Source: Promicromonospora thailandica
GTDB lineage: Bacteria > Actinomycetota > Actinomycetes > Actinomycetales > Cellulomonadaceae
Direction of reading: 5' to 3'
Length of the DNA: 64,000 nucleotides
Assembly: GCF_024171955.1 (NCBI RefSeq)
Contig: NZ_JAMTCS010000007.1
Coordinates: 62,001 to 126,000, forward strand
Positions 49,355 through 58,918 of this stretch are shown piece by piece. Under the pieces are notes generated by a model. It searched no databases. It had not been told where the DNA came from and saw only the letters and a program-made list of their open reading frames with translations. Numbering within the stretch: the stretch's first letter is position 1; the number at the start of each line of letters is the position of its first letter. A program made the position numbers and the translations under genes.

Positions 49355-51670
49355 TCAGTTGACCTGGATGGTCATGTGGCCCTTCTTGGTGTCCTCCGTG
49401 AGCACCTTGATCGTGGTGCCGGTGCCGCCGACCTTGACCGAGTGGCCGGGGTTGGCCGGGTCGTAGTAGGCGTTCGGGTTCGTGTCGTCGAACGTCGACA
49501 CGGCCTTCTGCTTGCCCAGCTTCAGCGTGGTGAGCGAGTTCGCGGCCACCTCACGGTGCAGCGAGATCGGGTCCGTCTTCTGCAGGCCGAACGTCGCGTC
49601 GAAGGACTGGATGCGGTTGCGGGCGATGGTGCCGCCCGACCACTTCAGGGCCTTCGCGCGAGCGTCGACCGGCAGTGCCTGGCCGCCACCGGGGTGCTGC
49701 GAGGTGTTGTTGTCGCCGTACAGGCTGTTCACGTACCAGACCAGCAGGCCGTCCTGGTACGGGTAGTGCTCCACCTTGTTGCTGTTGGAGAAGGTCCAGC
49801 CGAAGTTGTACGGGCCGGTGCGCAGCGTCTGGTCGTAGCCGCCGTACACGCGGTTCTCGGCCACGTAGTAGTGCTGGTAGGTGACCTCGTAGGTGCCGTC
49901 GGCACCGACCGTCACGAAGCCGTCGGCCGTCCAGTCGGAGTCCGTGAAGTCCTCGGACAGCGCGTCGCCGACCGTGACGTCGTCGACCGCGATGCCGGTC
50001 TCGTTGGCGCCGCCGTCGCTCGCGTAGCGGAAGCGGACCGAGGCCGTCTGGCCGGCGTAGTCACCGAGGTCGGCCGTCAGGTCGACCCAGGCGCCCGCCG
50101 AGTCACCGGTGATGCCGCCGCCCGGGTTGGTGCCGTTCGGGTCCTCGTCGGTCGACAGGTTGTTCGGCAGCGCGGTCCAGGTGGAGCCGCCGTCCGTCGA
50201 GATCTCGGCGAACGCGTAGTCGAAGTCGTCCTCGATGGCGTACTGCACCTTCGCGGTCAGCGAGGCGCCGTCCGGCACCGTGAACGACGGCGACGTGATC
50301 GTCGTGTTCAGGTTGTTGCCCGTGCCCGAGTACACGAACTCGCCGTCGAGGGGCTCGACGCCGTACTCCTCGCCGATGTCGACCTGCGTCACACCGTCCG
50401 GCAGGTCCACGATCGCGGCCTGCGCGCGCGTGGTGGCGTGGAACGACGGGCCGAGCTTGATGCGGTCCCGCTCGCCCGGCGCCACGGCCTCGTAGTCGAG
50501 CCAGCCCAGGAAGAGCTTCTCCGTGGCGCCCATGTGGTTCGGCGTGGTGCCGATGGTGCCCGTGCCGTGGCCCATCCACGAGCCGGAGCTCATGAGGTTC
50601 CAGAAGCCGGTGCCGTTCTCGCCGCCCGCGGTGTCGTAGTAGTCCGGCAGACCGAGGTCGTGGCCGAACTCGTGCGCGAAGACGCCGAGGCCGCCGTTCT
50701 CCGGCTCGGTGGTGTAGTCGCGGATCCAGATGTCGGAGTCACCGATCTTGATGCCGCCGAGCTTCTCGAAGTCGGCCGGGCCGTCCGAGCCCAGGCCGCC
50801 CTGGTTCACCGCCCAGCGGTGCGACCAGATGGCCTCCTCCGGCGCGCCGGCCTCCTCGCCCTCGCCGGCGTGGATCGCCTGGAAGTGGTCGATGTAGCCG
50901 TCGGGCTCGGCCGTGATGCCGTCGCCGTCCATGTCGTAGCGGTCCCAGACGTCGAACGACTGCAGGTAGGCGTCGATCTCCTCGGCGGTCTTGCCCGCCG
51001 CGACCTGCTGCTCGTACCAGGCGTTCGCGGTGTCCTGGATGAACCGCGTCATGTCCTCGCCGGACTCCGTGGTGCCGTAGGACGCCGTGTTGTACGGCAC
51101 GGTGACCCAGTCGGACACGTCGCCCTGCAGGTCGAACCGGCCGGACGACATCTCGTCGTAGATGCCGGCGAACGACTCGCCGTCCTGGTCCTCCAGGCCG
51201 GTGAAGAACATCTCCTGGAAGTGCTCGCGCGAGAAGTCCGGCTCCCAGTAGGTGGAGTTGTCGCTGCGCGGCGGCTCCGGGATCTGGTTGTGCACGGGGC
51301 CCGCGGAGGCGTCCGGGTAGCGCTCGTCGACCTCGTCACCGAAGTCCACGAGGATGCTGAACAGCTGTGCCGTCTCCTCGACGCCGTACTCGACGTACTC
51401 GCGCGGCGAGATCTTCACGACCTTGGACTTGTGCTTGCCCTTGCCACGGGTCTCGACCTTGGCCTCACCGGTGGCGACCATGTTCACGGCCCGCTGCCGC
51501 TTCTCGTTCTGCTTCTCGGCCAGGGCGTCCGGCCGGTTGTCCTCCTTGGCCGGCGCTGCCTGCTGCGGCACCTCCTCGGCGGGCGGTGCTGCGGAAGCGG
51601 TGATCGGTACGACGGCGGCGGAGAGCAACAGGGCTGCTCCCGCGCCGACTGCACAGATGCGTGGGTTCAT
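49355..51670 (-). CDS. Secreted M6 metalloprotease (immune inhibitor A-like)
   Basis: 771 residues. A signal peptide (1-28) is followed by a propeptide-like charged region, then the M6 catalytic domain with the zinc motif HEFGHDLGLPD (about 330) and the downstream SSGSWMGHG. About 480-600 is a beta-sandwich (VPDGASLTAKVQYAIED, STDGGSTWTALP), with a further C-terminal domain, as in InhA proteins. GGAGG precedes the ATG at 51670. It digests extracellular proteins; virulence functions of the family need not apply here. Confidence 0.9.
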   Translation of the reverse strand: MNPRICAVGAGAALLLSAAVVPITASAAPPAEEVPQQAAPAKEDNRPDALAEKQNEKRQRAVNMVATGEAKVETRGKGKHKSKVVKISPREYVEYGVEETAQLFSILVDFGDEVDERYPDASAGPVHNQIPEPPRSDNSTYWEPDFSREHFQEMFFTGLEDQDGESFAGIYDEMSSGRFDLQGDVSDWVTVPYNTASYGTTESGEDMTRFIQDTANAWYEQQVAAGKTAEEIDAYLQSFDVWDRYDMDGDGITAEPDGYIDHFQAIHAGEGEEAGAPEEAIWSHRWAVNQGGLGSDGPADFEKLGGIKIGDSDIWIRDYTTEPENGGLGVFAHEFGHDLGLPDYYDTAGGENGTGFWNLMSSGSWMGHGTGTIGTTPNHMGATEKLFLGWLDYEAVAPGERDRIKLGPSFHATTRAQAAIVDLPDGVTQVDIGEEYGVEPLDGEFVYSGTGNNLNTTITSPSFTVPDGASLTAKVQYAIEDDFDYAFAEISTDGGSTWTALPNNLSTDEDPNGTNPGGGITGDSAGAWVDLTADLGDYAGQTASVRFRYASDGGANETGIAVDDVTVGDALSEDFTDSDWTADGFVTVGADGTYEVTYQHYYVAENRVYGGYDQTLRTGPYNFGWTFSNSNKVEHYPYQDGLLVWYVNSLYGDNNTSQHPGGGQALPVDARAKALKWSGGTIARNRIQSFDATFGLQKTDPISLHREVAANSLTTLKLGKQKAVSTFDDTNPNAYYDPANPGHSVKVGGTGTTIKVLTEDTKKGHMTIQVN

Positions 51671-51933
51671 TTCTTCCTCCGTGGAGAGAGCCGCGTCCGG
51701 GACGAGGAGGTGATGCGTGTACGGGTCGCCGGACCTGCTGGACACCTTTGTCCACGCAGGAGGAAACCAGGGAAATATTACGACAATGTTGCCTAGGACA
51801 CAGATGGGGTCACCCGCGGTGTCCGGAAATGTGTGCACCGAATCGGTTCGATCCGACGTACCGTGGCCGTGCCGCGCGTGAGCGCGACCGGCCGTCTTCG
51901 CCCGGCCCCCGATCCCGGACATCTGGAGAGTGC

Positions 51934-53163
51934 ATGACCTCGAACCGGCCCACCGCGGCGACGGAGTTCGCCGCGGCCCCGGTGGACCAGCGCCGTGCGC
52001 TGGTCGCGCTCGTCGCGCTCTCGGTGAGCGCCTTCACCTTCGTCACGGCCGAGAACCTGCCGGGCGGCCTGCTCACGCTCATCGCCCCGGACCTGGGGCG
52101 CAGCACCTCCGAGATCGGGCTGCTGGTCACGGCGTACGCCGTCGTCGTCGTGGTGGCCTCCCTGCCGCTCACCCGGCTCACGCGCCGCTTCCCCCGCCGC
52201 TGGGTGCTGGCCGCGACCACCGCGGTCTGCGCCGTCGGCTCGCTCTGGTCGGCCCTCGCCGTCGGCTACGCGGACCTCATGGCCGCCCGCATGCTCACCG
52301 CACTGGGGCAGGCGCTGTTCTGGTCCATCGTCACGCCCGCCGCGGCCAGCCTGTTCGCCCCGGCCGTCCGGGGCCGGATGATCGCCCGGCTCGCCGTGGG
52401 CAACTCGCTGGCGCCGCTGCTCGGCGTGCCGCTCGGCACCTGGGTGGGCCAGCAGACGGGCTGGCGCACGGCGTTCCTGCTGTTCTCCGTGGTCAGCCTG
52501 CTGGCGTGCGTCACGATGGCGGTCGCCATGCCGCACGTCGACGCCGAGCAGAGCGGCACCGCGCGCGGCACCCACCCGAACCTGCGCCGGTTCGTGCTGC
52601 TCCTCGTCGTCACCGTGCTGCTCGTGACCGGCGGCTTCACGATGATCACGTTCGTCACGCAGTTCCTGCTGGAGACGGCGGGCTTCGCCGACCGCTACCT
52701 CAGCGCGCTGCTCCTGGTGCAGGGGTCCGCCGGCCTGGCGGGCACGCTGCTTATCGGCCAGGTGCTCGACAAGCGGCCGTGGCACACCATCGTCGTCGCG
52801 CTCGCCGCCCTCACCGGAGCGCTCGTGCTGCTGGGCACGCTCGGCCACGTCCCGGCCGTCGCCCTGGCGGGCCTCGCCCTGTTCGGGCTGGCGTTCAGCG
52901 CCGTGCCGCCGGCGCTGTCGTTCCTGTCGCTCCGCGTGGCCCCGGGCGCCACCGAGTCGGCGACCGCGATATCGAGCTCCGTGTTCAACATCGGGATCGG
53001 CGGCGGGGCTGCGCTCGGGGCGCTCGTGGTCGCCACGACGGGCATCGGCACCGTGCCGCTGGTGGGCGCGGCGTTCGTGCTGGCCGCGCTCGCGGTGCTC
53101 GTCACCGACCTGTGGACGACGACGCGCACCGCGGCGCGGAGGACTACTTCGCGGCGCCCTTGA
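51934..53163 (+). CDS. MFS transporter, DHA1 (arabinose efflux) type
   Basis: 409 residues, 12 membrane helices, with LTRRFPRRWVLAATT in loop 2 and GVPLGTWVGQQTGWRTAFLL after helix 4, typical of AraJ/YdhP-type exporters. ATG 51934 has GGAGAG just upstream. Its stop overlaps that of the convergent lipoprotein gene by 20 bases. Confidence 0.87.
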   Translation: MTSNRPTAATEFAAAPVDQRRALVALVALSVSAFTFVTAENLPGGLLTLIAPDLGRSTSEIGLLVTAYAVVVVVASLPLTRLTRRFPRRWVLAATTAVCAVGSLWSALAVGYADLMAARMLTALGQALFWSIVTPAAASLFAPAVRGRMIARLAVGNSLAPLLGVPLGTWVGQQTGWRTAFLLFSVVSLLACVTMAVAMPHVDAEQSGTARGTHPNLRRFVLLLVVTVLLVTGGFTMITFVTQFLLETAGFADRYLSALLLVQGSAGLAGTLLIGQVLDKRPWHTIVVALAALTGALVLLGTLGHVPAVALAGLALFGLAFSAVPPALSFLSLRVAPGATESATAISSSVFNIGIGGGAALGALVVATTGIGTVPLVGAAFVLAALAVLVTDLWTTTRTAARRTTSRRP

Positions 53164-53689
53164 GGGTGCCGGTCACGGGCTCCTCGGAGCTGATGACGCA
53201 CTGCAGGGTGCGGTCGTCCCGCTGCTCCCACGTGTCCCGGGTCGGGTAGAAGCCGGTGTAGCCGTACTGCGACTCGTCGTAGGAGACGCCGACGAACGTG
53301 CCGAACTGCTCGTAGCACCACTCGTCGAACTTCTTCGCCATGCCCTCGTCGCCCGGGTACTCGTCGGTGTCCATGACCAGCTCGGCGAACACCTCGCCGG
53401 TGTGCGGGTCGGAGCACGGCACCACGGGGACCGTCTCGACCTCGTACTCCTCACCCTCCGTGGCCTCGCCGTACCCGTCGAGCGCCTCCAGGTCGATGCA
53501 GTCGCCCTTCAGGATCTGGAAGGCGTTCGCCTCGGCCGAGGCGGTGATCTCGCCGCCGGGCTCGTCGCGCGGCGCTTCGCCGCCCGACATGATCTCGTCG
53601 AGCACGCCGCAGCCGCTCAGCAGGGTCAGCGATACGGCGGCGGCAGCCGCGGCCGCCAGCAGGCGGGCGGGTCGGGCGGTACGGTTCAT
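53144..53689 (-). CDS. Septum-formation-like lipoprotein
   Basis: 181 residues. A lipobox LSGC (about 24-27) anchors it outside. The mature region has FQILKGDCIDLEAL, VPCSDPHTGEVFAELVM and DEWCYEQFGTFVG, resembling the Septum_form family of actinobacterial lipoproteins, with four cysteines likely paired. The exact role is not known. Confidence 0.8.
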   Translation of the reverse strand: MNRTARPARLLAAAAAAAVSLTLLSGCGVLDEIMSGGEAPRDEPGGEITASAEANAFQILKGDCIDLEALDGYGEATEGEEYEVETVPVVPCSDPHTGEVFAELVMDTDEYPGDEGMAKKFDEWCYEQFGTFVGVSYDESQYGYTGFYPTRDTWEQRDDRTLQCVISSEEPVTGTLKGAAK

Positions 53690-53823
53690 CGACTCTTCCT
53701 CAGGACGGGCCCGGCGGCGGGCACCGGGGCGGCACCAGCGGCCGCCCCGTGAAGGTACCGCCAGCCACCGACACGCCGGCCCCCAGGGCGCAACGATTCG
53801 ATCACGACCGCGCCGACCAGGGT

Positions 53824-53841
53824 GTTCACGTGGCGTTCACC
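53824..53841 (+). promoter_or_regulatory. PHO-box-like direct repeat
   Basis: GTTCACG-TGGC-GTTCACC: two GTTCAC units exactly 11 bases apart, as in Streptomyces PhoP boxes, 80 bases upstream of the secreted nuclease/phosphatase ATG. Confidence 0.45.
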
Positions 53842-53920
53842 CCGGCGGGCCCGCCGGGATCTACGGTGGCTCACGCGGAGCACGACGTCCGCGGCACGAC
53901 ACCCCGACGAAGGAGCAGTC

Positions 53921-55228
53921 ATGCGAGGCAGTACCCCCGGGCGCCTGACCGGCGCCGCCGCGGCGGCGGCCCTGCTGGCCGGCGCCGCCCTCGGCACCGC
54001 GGTCCCGGCCAGCGCGTCCGGCGTCCCCTCCGGTGCGGCGGACGGCGTCCGCCTGACGTCGGCGTCCGCCCACCGGGCCCACCCCGCGCCCCGCCACCGG
54101 GCCCTGCGCGTGGCCACGTACAACCTGTCGCTGAACCGGGCCACGGCCGGCGAGCTCGTCGCCGACCTGTCCACGGGCGACGACGCCCAGGCCGCCACGG
54201 TCGCCGAGGTGATCCAGCACGCGGACCCTGACGTCGTGCTCCTCAACGAGTTCGACTACTCCGCCGGCGCCGACCCCTACGCCGCCGCCGACCTGTTCCG
54301 CCAGAACTACCTCGAGGTGCCCCAGGGCACCGGCGAGCCCGTCGAGTACCCGTACGCGTTCGTGGCCCCGGTGAACACCGGCGTACCCAGCGGGTTCGAC
54401 CTGAACAACGACGGCACCGTGGGCGGGGGCGACGACGCGCTCGGCTTCGGCCTGTTCCCCGGTCAGTACGGGATGCTCGTGCTGTCGAAGTACCCGATCC
54501 AGCACCGTGCGGTGCGTACCTTCCAGCACTTCCGGTGGCAGGACATGCCGGGCGCGCTGCTGCCGGACGACCCGGCAACCCCCGCTCCGGCCGACTGGTA
54601 CTCGGCCGAGGAGCTCGCGGTGCTGCCGCTGTCGAGCAAGTCGCACTGGGACGTGCCCGTCCGCGTGGGCCGCGAGACGGTGCACGTGCTGGCCGCCCAC
54701 CCCACCCCGCCGTCGTTCGACGGCGCGGAGGACCGCAACGGGCTGCGCAACCACGACGAGATCCGGTTCTGGGCCGACTACGTGCGCGGCGGGCGGCAGG
54801 CCCGCTACCTGTACGACGACGCTGGCCGGCGCGGCGGGCTGCGCCCGGGCTCCTCCTTCGTGGTCGCCGGCGACTACAACGCCGACCCGCTCGACGGCGA
54901 CTCCGTGGACGCCGCGATCGGCCAGCTGCTCGACCACCCCCGGATCACCGACCCCGGCGCGACCTCGGCGGGCGCGGCCGAGGCCGCGGCGCTGCAGGCG
55001 GGCGCCAACCTCACCCACCGGGGCGACGCCGCGCTCGACACCGCCGACTTCGCCGACACGACCCCGGGCAACCTCCGCGTCGACTACGTGCTGCCCTCGC
55101 GCGACCTGCGCGTCCGCGGCGCCGGGGTGTTCTGGCCGGTCGCGGCCGACCCGCTGTCCCGCCTCACCGGCGTCTTCCCGTTCCCGAGCAGCGACCACCG
55201 CCTCACCTGGACGGACGTCACCCTCTGA
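53921..55228 (+). CDS. Exported endonuclease/exonuclease/phosphatase family protein
   Basis: 435 residues. A signal peptide (about 1-33) precedes the EEP domain. Its metal-binding residues show in RVATYNLSLNR (Asn), DVVLLNEFDY (Glu), VVAGDYNADPLDG (Asp and Asn) and SSDHRLTW (Asp-His). It acts outside the membrane on a phosphodiester, probably DNA/RNA or a phospholipid. ATG 53921 has AAGGAG upstream. A possible PHO box suggests phosphate-starvation control. Confidence 0.87.
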   Translation: MRGSTPGRLTGAAAAAALLAGAALGTAVPASASGVPSGAADGVRLTSASAHRAHPAPRHRALRVATYNLSLNRATAGELVADLSTGDDAQAATVAEVIQHADPDVVLLNEFDYSAGADPYAAADLFRQNYLEVPQGTGEPVEYPYAFVAPVNTGVPSGFDLNNDGTVGGGDDALGFGLFPGQYGMLVLSKYPIQHRAVRTFQHFRWQDMPGALLPDDPATPAPADWYSAEELAVLPLSSKSHWDVPVRVGRETVHVLAAHPTPPSFDGAEDRNGLRNHDEIRFWADYVRGGRQARYLYDDAGRRGGLRPGSSFVVAGDYNADPLDGDSVDAAIGQLLDHPRITDPGATSAGAAEAAALQAGANLTHRGDAALDTADFADTTPGNLRVDYVLPSRDLRVRGAGVFWPVAADPLSRLTGVFPFPSSDHRLTWTDVTL

Positions 55229-55234
55229 CCCGCT

Positions 55235-55289
55235 GGGTGCGGGATCTTCGCCCTCTGCGCACCGCGAACAGGGCGAGAATCCCGCACCC
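55235..55289. terminator. Hairpin after the endonuclease gene
   Basis: 20-base arms, GGGTGCGGGATCTTCGCCCT with its near complement (two mismatches), with a 15-base centre, directly after the endonuclease stop and before the S9 peptidase promoter. Confidence 0.7.
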
Positions 55290-55306
55290 GGCGAGAGCCG
55301 CGCGGA

Positions 55307-55312
55307 TAGGCT
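55307..55312 (+). promoter_or_regulatory. -10 box of the S9 peptidase gene
   Basis: TAGGCT followed by GACGCG and the GTG at 55319. Same layout as the rhodanese gene. Confidence 0.5.
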
Positions 55313-55318
55313 GACGCG

Positions 55319-57517
55319 GTGTCTGATGCACTGACATCCTTCGGGACCGAGTCCTCGGCCGGCGCGCCGCCCGTCACGCCGCGCCGCCCTGCCGAACGCA
55401 CCTTCCACGGTGACACCTTCGTCGACGACTACGAGTGGCTGCGCGCCAAGGACGACCCCGAGGTGGTCGCCCACCTGGAGGCGCAGAACGCCTGGACCCT
55501 GGAGCGTCAGGAGCACCTCGCACCGCTGCGCCAGGCCGTGTTCGACGAGATCAAGGGCCGCACCCTGGAGACCGACCTCTCGGTCCCGTCGCGGGACGGC
55601 GACTGGTGGTACTACGCGCGGACGGTCGAGGGCCAGCAGTACCCGATCCACGCGCGCTACCCCGCGGCCGGACCGGACGACTGGACGCCGCGCGTGCTCG
55701 AGCCGGGTGAGCCCGTCCCGGGCGAGCAGGTGCTGCTCGACCAGAACGCCGAGGCGGACGGCCACGACTTCTTCGCGCTGGGCTCGCTCGACGTGTCCGA
55801 GGACGGCACGCGCCTGCTCTACGCCACCGACACGAGCGGCGACGAGCGCTACACGCTGCGCGTCCGCGACCTCGCCACGGGCGAGGACCTGACGGACGAG
55901 ATCACGGAGACCGCGCCCGGTGCGCTGTTCGCGCCCGACGGCGAGCACGTCTTCTACCTCACCGTCGACGAGGCCTGGCGGCCGTGGCGCGTGTGGCGGC
56001 ACCGGCTCGGCACGCCGGGGTCGGACGACGTCGTGGTGTTCGAGGAGCCGGACGAGCGCTACTGGGTGGGCGTCGGCCTGTCCCGGTCGAAGAAGTACCT
56101 GCAGATCGAGCTCGGGTCCAAGGTGACGAGCGAGTCGTGGCTGCTGGAGTCGGACGACCCGACCGGCGAGTTCCGGGTGGTCTGGCCGCGCCGCGAGGGC
56201 GTCGAGTACTCGGTGGAGCACGCGGTGCTGCCCACCGCGGCCGGCCCCGAGGACACCCTGTTGATCCTGCACAACCAGGACGCGCTGAACTTCGAGCTCG
56301 TCAGCTCGCCGGTGCCCGCACCGGGCGGGAAGGTCACGCCGGAGGAGGCCACCGTCGTCGTGCCGCACGACCCCGCGGTGCGCCTGGAGGGCGTGAGCGC
56401 GAGCGAGCGCTACCTGGTGCTCTACTACCGCCGCGAGGCCATCTCGCGGTCGGCCGTGCTGCAGCTCCCCGCGAGCGGTCCCGTCACCTGGGACCTCCAG
56501 GAGATCTCGTTCGGCCAGCCGCTGGAGTCCGTCGGCGCGGGCGTGGGCGTGTGGGAGCAGCCCAACCTCAAGGTGGGCTACACCTCGTTCGTCACGCCCC
56601 AGTCGCTCTACCTCTACGACGTGGCGTCCGGCGAGCGCACGCTGCTCAAGCAGCAGCCGGTGCTCGGCGGCTACGACCCGGGCGACTACGACCAGCGCCG
56701 CGAGTGGGCGGTGGCCGAGGACGGTACGCGGGTACCGATCTCGCTGGTCTGGCGCCGGGACGCGGTGCGCTTCGCGGAGGGGGCGGACGCGCCCGCCGAA
56801 CCCGCGCCCCTGCTCCTGTACGGGTACGGCGCGTACGAGTACTCGATCGACCCGTACTTCTCGGTGGCCCGGCTGAGCCTGCTGGACCGGGGCGTCGTCT
56901 TCGCGGTCGCGCACGTGCGCGGCGGCGGCGAGATGGGCCGCGCCTGGTACGACGACGGGAAGCTCGGCGCCAAGCGGAACACCTTCACGGACTTCGTGGC
57001 CTGCGGGCGGCACCTCGTCGGATCGGGCTGGACGGCGTCCGACCGGCTGGTGGCCGACGGCGGCAGCGCGGGCGGCCTGCTGGTGGGCGCCGTCACGAAC
57101 CTGGCGCCGGAGCTGTTCACCGGGGTGCTGGCGGGCGTGCCGTTCGTGGACGCGCTGACCTCGATGCTCGACCCGTCCCTGCCCCTGACCGTGACCGAGT
57201 GGGACGAGTGGGGCGATCCGCTGCACGACCCCGAGGTGTACGCCTACATGCGCTCGTACACGCCGTACGAGAACGTGGCCGACGACGCCGCGCACTACCC
57301 CCGCGTGCTCGCCACCACCAGCTTCAACGACACCCGCGTGCTGTACGTGGAGCCGGCCAAGTGGATCGCCCGGCTGCAGGCCGCCGGCGCGCCCGCGATG
57401 CTCAAGATCGAGATGTCCGCCGGGCACGGCGGCGTCTCGGGGCGCTACTCCGCCTGGGAGCAGATCGCGTTCGAGCATGCCTGGGTGCTGGACGTGCTGG
57501 GGCTCGCCGACCGCTGA
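55319..57517 (+). CDS. ptrB: Oligopeptidase B-like S9 peptidase
   Basis: 732 residues. The N-terminal part (about 75-430) is the seven-bladed propeller, starting DTFVDDYEWLRAKDDPEVVAH and with the usual RTVEGQQYPIHARYP. The C-terminal hydrolase has the serine in DGGSAGGLLVGAV (about 585), Asp in NDTRVLYVEPAKW (about 670) and His in EMSAGHGGVSGRY (about 705). It cuts after basic residues in short peptides, in the cytoplasm. The GTG start follows a leaderless -10. Confidence 0.9.
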   Translation: MSDALTSFGTESSAGAPPVTPRRPAERTFHGDTFVDDYEWLRAKDDPEVVAHLEAQNAWTLERQEHLAPLRQAVFDEIKGRTLETDLSVPSRDGDWWYYARTVEGQQYPIHARYPAAGPDDWTPRVLEPGEPVPGEQVLLDQNAEADGHDFFALGSLDVSEDGTRLLYATDTSGDERYTLRVRDLATGEDLTDEITETAPGALFAPDGEHVFYLTVDEAWRPWRVWRHRLGTPGSDDVVVFEEPDERYWVGVGLSRSKKYLQIELGSKVTSESWLLESDDPTGEFRVVWPRREGVEYSVEHAVLPTAAGPEDTLLILHNQDALNFELVSSPVPAPGGKVTPEEATVVVPHDPAVRLEGVSASERYLVLYYRREAISRSAVLQLPASGPVTWDLQEISFGQPLESVGAGVGVWEQPNLKVGYTSFVTPQSLYLYDVASGERTLLKQQPVLGGYDPGDYDQRREWAVAEDGTRVPISLVWRRDAVRFAEGADAPAEPAPLLLYGYGAYEYSIDPYFSVARLSLLDRGVVFAVAHVRGGGEMGRAWYDDGKLGAKRNTFTDFVACGRHLVGSGWTASDRLVADGGSAGGLLVGAVTNLAPELFTGVLAGVPFVDALTSMLDPSLPLTVTEWDEWGDPLHDPEVYAYMRSYTPYENVADDAAHYPRVLATTSFNDTRVLYVEPAKWIARLQAAGAPAMLKIEMSAGHGGVSGRYSAWEQIAFEHAWVLDVLGLADR

Positions 57518-57523
57518 CACACC

Positions 57524-57549
57524 GCGTGGGCGGGCCCGCCCGCCCACGC
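57524..57549. terminator. Bidirectional terminator between S9 peptidase and GH3 genes
   Basis: GCGTGGGCGGGC and its exact complement, 12-bp arms with a two-base centre, between convergent stops at 57517 and 57555. Confidence 0.75.
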
Positions 57550-57554
57550 ATGCG

Positions 57555-58856
57555 TCAGAGCCCGGCCTTCGCCGCGACGACCCGGGCCGCCGCCGCGTCC
57601 ACCTTCGCGGCGAACGCCGGGTCCTCGCGGGCCGCCGCCAGGAGCGCGTCCACCATGGCGGGTGCCACCGACGGCTTCGCCGAGGCGAGCACCAGGTCCA
57701 CCCCGGCGTCCACGGCGCGGACCGCACGCTGCCCGGCCGGCACGCCCGTGACCTGGACCGCCGCGGACAGGTCGTCGGAGATGATGACGCCGTCGAACCC
57801 GAGGTCCCGCACCAGGCCCACGGCCCGGGGGCTGAACACCGCGGGCGCGTCGGGATCGATCCGCGTGTAGACCGCCGACGACATCATCACCAGGCCGGAG
57901 CCCGCCGCGATGCCGGCGTCGAACACGTCCACCGACGGCGCGTCCGGACCGGTCACCGTGTCCGTCACCCCCGCGGTCGTGTCGGTGTTGGCGGTGACGC
58001 GGCCCAGCCCGGGGAAGTGCTTGATCGAGGTCTGCACCCCGGCGTCCCGCTGGCCCATGGCGAACGCGTTGCCGTGCGCGACCACCGACTCGGCGGTGAA
58101 GCCGTAGTTCCGCCCGAAGACGCCGATGGGCGGGTTGGCCTGCGCCGATGCCTGGGGCACGAGGTCCATCACCGGCGCGAGGTTGAGGTTCACCCCCGCG
58201 GCGGCGAGCTCCTGCCCCCAGGTGCGGGACCGGGCACGCAGGTCGGCCGGGTCGAGCCCGGCCTGCTCGACCGCGCTCGGGATGTCGCTGAAGCCCTGGC
58301 CGCGCAGCACCTGCACCGCGCCACCCTCCTGGTCGGTCGCGACGAACAGCGGCTGCCGCTCCTGCGCCGCGGCGTCGACGGCGGCGTCGACCAGGTTCTT
58401 CACCGGCTGCCGCCCCGCCTGGGTACGGCCGTGCAGGAAGACGCCGCCGATGTGGTCGTCGCGGATCATGTCGAACGTGGGCTGGAACGGGCCCTTGACC
58501 GGCAGGCCGACCATGACCACCTGCCCGACCTTCTCCTCCAGGGTCCAGCCGGCCACCAGCGAGAGGTCGGGGTCGCCCGGCGCGGCGGGCTGCTCCGTGG
58601 GCCCGGGCTCCGTGGTCGGACCGGGTTCGGGGGGCCGCACGGACGGCGAGGCGGACGGTGACGGTGACGGCGGCGCCGGGTCGGACGGCGACGGCGAGCC
58701 GCCGCTGGGCCGGGCACTCGACTGGCCGCTGGACTGGGCGGGCCCGGGCAGCGCCGTCGGGTCGGGTTCCGTGCCGGGGCCGGCGCAGCCGGCGGTCAGG
58801 GCCGCCACCGCGAGGACCGCTGCGGCGGCGAGGCCGAGCGGGCGAAGACGAGTCAT
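57555..58856 (-). CDS. Glycoside hydrolase family 3 lipoprotein (NagZ-like)
   Basis: 433 residues. A lipobox LTAGC (about 20-24) and a Pro/Ser-rich linker (about 30-95) precede a GH3 N-terminal barrel: ATDQEGGAVQVLRG, KHFPGLGRVTANTDTT and DGVIISDDLSAAV. The nucleophile is the Asp in the last. The catalytic-dyad His of NagZ enzymes (DSH) is not at its place; NTDTT stands there. It probably cleaves beta-N-acetylglucosaminides in the wall, but by an altered mechanism or with other specificity. Confidence 0.85.
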   Translation of the reverse strand: MTRLRPLGLAAAAVLAVAALTAGCAGPGTEPDPTALPGPAQSSGQSSARPSGGSPSPSDPAPPSPSPSASPSVRPPEPGPTTEPGPTEQPAAPGDPDLSLVAGWTLEEKVGQVVMVGLPVKGPFQPTFDMIRDDHIGGVFLHGRTQAGRQPVKNLVDAAVDAAAQERQPLFVATDQEGGAVQVLRGQGFSDIPSAVEQAGLDPADLRARSRTWGQELAAAGVNLNLAPVMDLVPQASAQANPPIGVFGRNYGFTAESVVAHGNAFAMGQRDAGVQTSIKHFPGLGRVTANTDTTAGVTDTVTGPDAPSVDVFDAGIAAGSGLVMMSSAVYTRIDPDAPAVFSPRAVGLVRDLGFDGVIISDDLSAAVQVTGVPAGQRAVRAVDAGVDLVLASAKPSVAPAMVDALLAAAREDPAFAAKVDAAAARVVAAKAGL

Positions 58857-58918
58857 GACACCCAGTGTCGACCCGCGGGGCCTGGGATGTGCAATCCGGC
58901 GCGACGACGCTCCGCTCC

